Assembly (NCBI GenBank): GCA_903931645.1
Contig: CAIZDF010000083.1
Coordinates: forward strand, 1-8,572
Reading direction: 5' to 3'
Origin: an uncultured Tolumonas sp.
Lineage (GTDB): Bacteria; Pseudomonadota; Gammaproteobacteria; Enterobacterales; Aeromonadaceae
DNA length: 8,572 nucleotides
A model generated the notes under the pieces. The model saw nothing but the letters and a program-made list of their open reading frames with translations, did no database searches and was not told the origin of the DNA. Both the position numbers and the translations under genes were made by a program. Shown here piece after piece: positions 5,324-8,572 of the stretch; the stretch's first letter is position 1, and the number at the start of each line of letters is the position of its first letter.

Positions 5324-8300
5324 TCTCGGCCTCGCCGGGCGGATCGCCCGTCAGTTTCTGCATTCCCCTATCACACCTTTGCTGGCTATCGTGGGTTTAC
5401 TGTTAGGCATTGCCGCCGTGCTGGTGACACCGAAAGAGGAAGAGCCACAGATCGAGGTAACGTTCGCTGATATATATATTCCTTTTCCCAGCGCCAGCTC
5501 GCAAGAAGTGGAACAGTTGGTGATGCTGCCTGCTGAGCAAGTGTTATCGGAAATGAAAGATATCGATACCCTGTATTCCTTCTCGCAACCCGGTGGCGCC
5601 ATGTTGATCGTGGCATTCAAAGTGGGCAAACCGCGTCAGCAAGCGTTAGTCGATTTGTATAACCAACTGGCCTCGAACAAAGATTGGTTACCCGCCGGTT
5701 TAGGTGTCGGCGAGCCGTTGGTAAAACCCCGCGCCATTGATGATGTGCCGATCTTGAATTTAACCTTATGGAGCAAACAAGCCGACATTACGGCGGAACA
5801 ACTCACGCATATCGCACATGGCCTAGAAACCGAATTGAAGCGACTGCCAGGTACGCGCCAGATCCAAACAGTTGGGCGTCATGATCGGGTCGTGCAGGTG
5901 ACAATTGACCCGGCCAAACTCAATGCGTTTGGTTTAAATTGGCCACAAATTTCACAGGTGTTAAACAGTGCCAATCAGCAGCAAAACAATCTATCGCTGA
6001 CGCAGGATAACCAACAAGTAAGCTTACAAGTCGGCGAGTTTCTCGGTTCCAGCGACGAAGTGGGTCAGTTGATTATCAGTAGCCAGCAAGGGCATCCGGT
6101 GTATTTGGCTGATGTAGCCACCATCAACGACGGTGCTGATGTGCCAAACGCCAATGTCTGGATGAGCCAGCAAGGCAAAATCTACCCCGCCGTCACGCTG
6201 GCAATTGCCAAGCAGCCTGGGGTGAACGCCGTCGATTTAAGCCGGGCAGTCAGTGCGCGGGTGGCACAAGTGCATAACATTTTGATCCCGCAGGGAGTTG
6301 AGGTCAGCCTGACGCGCGATTACGGGCAAACGGCGAATGAGAAAGCGAATAAGCTCATCAGTAAGCTGATTTTTGCCACCAGTGCGGTGGTGATTTTGGT
6401 GTGGCTGAGTATGGGCTGGCGCGAAGCCGCTGTCGTCGGCAGTGCGATTGTGCTGACGCTGGCGATGACCCTGTTTGCCTCATGGGCGTGGGGATTTACC
6501 TTAAACCGCATCTCACTGTTTGCGCTAATCTTTTCCATCGGCATTCTGGTCGATGATGCTATTGTGGTGGTGGAAAACATCCACCGGCATCAGCAAGCAG
6601 GCGGTAATTGGAAAGAAGCTATTCCGCAGGCAGTGGATGAGGTCGGCGGCCCGACCATTCTGGCGACACTCACGGTAATTGCCGCACTGCTACCGATGGC
6701 GTTTGTCAGTGGCATGATGGGCCCATACATGAGCCCGATCCCGATCAATGCTAGTACTGGCATGCTGATTTCACTGGGCGTCGCTTTTATCGTCACACCT
6801 TGGTTAGCACTACATCTATTGAAATCACATCACAGCGCATCTAGCTCAACGGAACATAAATCCACCGGATTGCTGCGCCGTATTCTGGGTTCATTCCTGT
6901 TGGGCGAACATGCGAAAAAAGCGCGCCATAAACTGGCACTGGTGGTCGGTTTGCTGGTGCTGGGGTCGCTGGCGTTACCTGTGTTTGAATTGGTGGTGCT
7001 GAAAATGCTGCCATTCGACAATAAATCGGAGTTTCAGGTGATGGTCGATCTGCCGGAAGGCACACCACTGGAACAAACGCAGACGCTATTACAACAACTG
7101 GCACATGAAGCTGAACAAATACCGGAAGTAACCTCAGTGCAGATCTATGCCGGTACATCCGCACCGATTAATTTTAATGGCTTGGTGCGGCATTATTTTA
7201 TGCGGCAATCGGCGGAACTCGGCGACCTACAAGTCAATCTGCAAGGCAAACATGAACGTGATCGTTCCAGCCATCAGATCGCCCGTGACGCACGGGAGCG
7301 GTTAGTGCCTCTAGCGCAAAAAGCGGGTGCAACACTAAAAGTGGTCGAGATCCCACCCGGCCCGCCGGTGTGGTCGCCGATCTTGGCGGAAGTGTATGGC
7401 CCGACACAAGCTATGCGGGAACAAGCCGCCTTACAGATCCAGGATACCTTCAAAAATACCGCCGATATCGTGGATATTGATGTTGATGTACCCGCACAAC
7501 AGCAACATTGGCAGATCACGATTGATCGCGCCCGTGCAGCTCGTCTCGGTATTGCAGAAGCAGCGATCCGGCAAACACTGGCGGGCGCATTAAATGGTGA
7601 GGATGTCACTTATCTGCATGCGCCCGATCAGAAATATGCCAAGCCGATCCGCCTGCGTTTGGAGGATGGCGAAAAAGTCGATCTACTTGGCGTGTTAAGT
7701 CTGACGCTGCCTGCTGCCACCGGTAAAGCGATCGCCTTGAGTGAACTGGTGCAGGTGAATAAAACCAGCAAACCGCACAGCATCATGCATAAAAACATGC
7801 AACCAATGGTGATGGTTACCGCCGATATGGCCGGTAAACTCGACAGTCCTCTTTACGGTATGGCTGAAATCGCCAGTACATTGAACGATAAACATCCAGC
7901 GTGGAAACAGTTGTTAATTGGGCAACCGGACGGGCTTTCCGGTGTCGCTATTAAGTGGGATGGTGAATGGAAAATCACCTATGAAACCTTCCGCGACATG
8001 GGCATCGCCTATTCCGTCGGTATATTGTTGATCTACTTTTTGGTGGTCGCACAGTTTAACTCCTACAGCGTACCGCTCATCATCATGGCACCTATTCCAC
8101 TGACTTTGGTTGGTGTCATGCCGGGGCATGCCATTATGGGTGCGCCATTCACTGCCACGTCGATGATAGGCATGATTGCACTAGCGGGCATTATCGTGCG
8201 CAACTCCATCCTGTTGGTTGATTTTGTTAATCAGCAACGCGCGGCAGGCGTGAAACTCGCTGAAGCAGTGATCAATAGCGGCGTGGTACGGGCGAAGCCA

Positions 8301-8507
8301 ATCATTCTGACGGCATTAGCCGCGATGATTGGTGCCACCTTTATTTTGGATGATCCGATTTTTAGTGGGTTAGCGATTAGTCTGCTGTTTGGTTTGTTTG
8401 CATCGACTGTGCTGACACTGGTGGTGATCCCGGTGCTGTATTTTCTTTATCTGGCGCGTAAAACAGCACAAGAAACAAACACCATAGCAACGGATAAACG
8501 CAGATAA
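5313..8507 (+). CDS. RND efflux pump, inner-membrane permease (AcrB/HAE-1-like branch)
   Basis: Proton-driven trimeric exporter of the AcrB superfamily, 1064 residues, normal length. Twelve membrane segments follow the RND plan: one at about 17-38, five at about 350-505, one near 540-562, five at about 896-1045, with two large periplasmic domains between. The proton-relay aspartates are present as D414 and D415 in SIGILVDDAIVVVENIHRH (segment 4). In segment 10 the motif GIIVRNSILLVDF has Arg963 where AcrB has its relay Lys940. The VDDAIVVVEN form and lack of the heavy-metal (CzcA) signature argue for a drug or small-organic exporter, not a cation pump, but substrate is unknown. The post-TM1 stretch TPKEEEPQIEV is typical of this permease branch. 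Start is the ATG at 5313, with GGAGG 5 bases upstream; an upstream in-frame ATG at 5268 lies inside the adaptor gene and lacks a site. No outer-membrane channel gene is in view. Confidence 0.95.
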   Translation: MRPDLGLAGRIARQFLHSPITPLLAIVGLLLGIAAVLVTPKEEEPQIEVTFADIYIPFPSASSQEVEQLVMLPAEQVLSEMKDIDTLYSFSQPGGAMLIVAFKVGKPRQQALVDLYNQLASNKDWLPAGLGVGEPLVKPRAIDDVPILNLTLWSKQADITAEQLTHIAHGLETELKRLPGTRQIQTVGRHDRVVQVTIDPAKLNAFGLNWPQISQVLNSANQQQNNLSLTQDNQQVSLQVGEFLGSSDEVGQLIISSQQGHPVYLADVATINDGADVPNANVWMSQQGKIYPAVTLAIAKQPGVNAVDLSRAVSARVAQVHNILIPQGVEVSLTRDYGQTANEKANKLISKLIFATSAVVILVWLSMGWREAAVVGSAIVLTLAMTLFASWAWGFTLNRISLFALIFSIGILVDDAIVVVENIHRHQQAGGNWKEAIPQAVDEVGGPTILATLTVIAALLPMAFVSGMMGPYMSPIPINASTGMLISLGVAFIVTPWLALHLLKSHHSASSSTEHKSTGLLRRILGSFLLGEHAKKARHKLALVVGLLVLGSLALPVFELVVLKMLPFDNKSEFQVMVDLPEGTPLEQTQTLLQQLAHEAEQIPEVTSVQIYAGTSAPINFNGLVRHYFMRQSAELGDLQVNLQGKHERDRSSHQIARDARERLVPLAQKAGATLKVVEIPPGPPVWSPILAEVYGPTQAMREQAALQIQDTFKNTADIVDIDVDVPAQQQHWQITIDRARAARLGIAEAAIRQTLAGALNGEDVTYLHAPDQKYAKPIRLRLEDGEKVDLLGVLSLTLPAATGKAIALSELVQVNKTSKPHSIMHKNMQPMVMVTADMAGKLDSPLYGMAEIASTLNDKHPAWKQLLIGQPDGLSGVAIKWDGEWKITYETFRDMGIAYSVGILLIYFLVVAQFNSYSVPLIIMAPIPLTLVGVMPGHAIMGAPFTATSMIGMIALAGIIVRNSILLVDFVNQQRAAGVKLAEAVINSGVVRAKPIILTALAAMIGATFILDDPIFSGLAISLLFGLFASTVLTLVVIPVLYFLYLARKTAQETNTIATDKRR

Positions 8508-8555
8508 TGAACTACACTTAAATTGTATTTTCAATACCTGAAACAAGGAGCCATC

Positions 8556-8572
8556 ATGCTCCCCTCGGCAAT
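8556..8572 (+). CDS. Start of a further gene, cut by the right window edge
   Basis: An ATG follows AAGGAG (8545-8550) at 5 bases, and the frame reads MLPSA before the window ends. It begins 48 bases after the pump stop in the same direction, so it could be the next gene of the efflux operon. A weak dyad (GTATT 8525-8529 with AATAC 8533-8537) lies in the gap, without a T-run. Product cannot be inferred from five codons. Confidence 0.5.

Noticed and set aside
5313..8507. Heavy-metal (CzcA/CusA) RND pump
   Set aside because: Segment 4 carries the VDDAIVVVEN form of AcrB-like pumps, not the metal-type DG signature, and the adaptor shows no metal-binding Met/His clusters.

Overview
The window looks like chromosomal DNA of a gammaproteobacterium. 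The partial aconitase B keeps E. coli AcnB numbering (its cluster cysteine falls at codon 710, as in E. coli). Base composition looks close to even by eye and Shine-Dalgarno sites are strong. Member of or near the Aeromonadales (Tolumonas/Aeromonas-like) is my guess; it was not tested.

Layout. (1) 1-2291, minus: acnB, cut by the left window edge so its C-terminal ~100 residues are missing. (2) 2418-2894, minus: a small predicted lipoprotein built mostly of 12-residue tandem repeats, not recognised by name. (3) 3154-3867, plus: a two-gene unit, the fluoride channel crcB and a DUF190 (PII-like fold) protein, with its own promoter and a leader that can fold over the crcB ribosome-binding site. 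(4) 3901-4089, minus: a 62-residue DUF2892 (YgaP-type) membrane protein, convergent with the DUF190 gene. (5) 4280-8507, plus: an RND efflux pair, periplasmic adaptor plus inner-membrane pump, overlapping by 11 bases and transcribed divergently from the DUF2892 gene. (6) A further start codon with a good Shine-Dalgarno site at 8556 opens another gene that the window cuts off.

How the parts fit. The most informative region is the 190-base divergent interval 4090-4279. Each of the two divergent leaders carries the same dyad (AATTAGA-N4-TCTAATT) directly against its Shine-Dalgarno site, so one repressor probably controls both the DUF2892 gene and the efflux pair. By family knowledge, AT-rich dyads beside DUF2892/YgaP genes fit ArsR-type sulfide/persulfide or metal(loid) sensors (YgaV/BigR/SqrR); no regulator gene is in the window, so this is inference. 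The crcB unit is presumably fluoride detoxification, but no fluoride riboswitch is visible. acnB is housekeeping TCA-cycle metabolism and seems unrelated to the rest.
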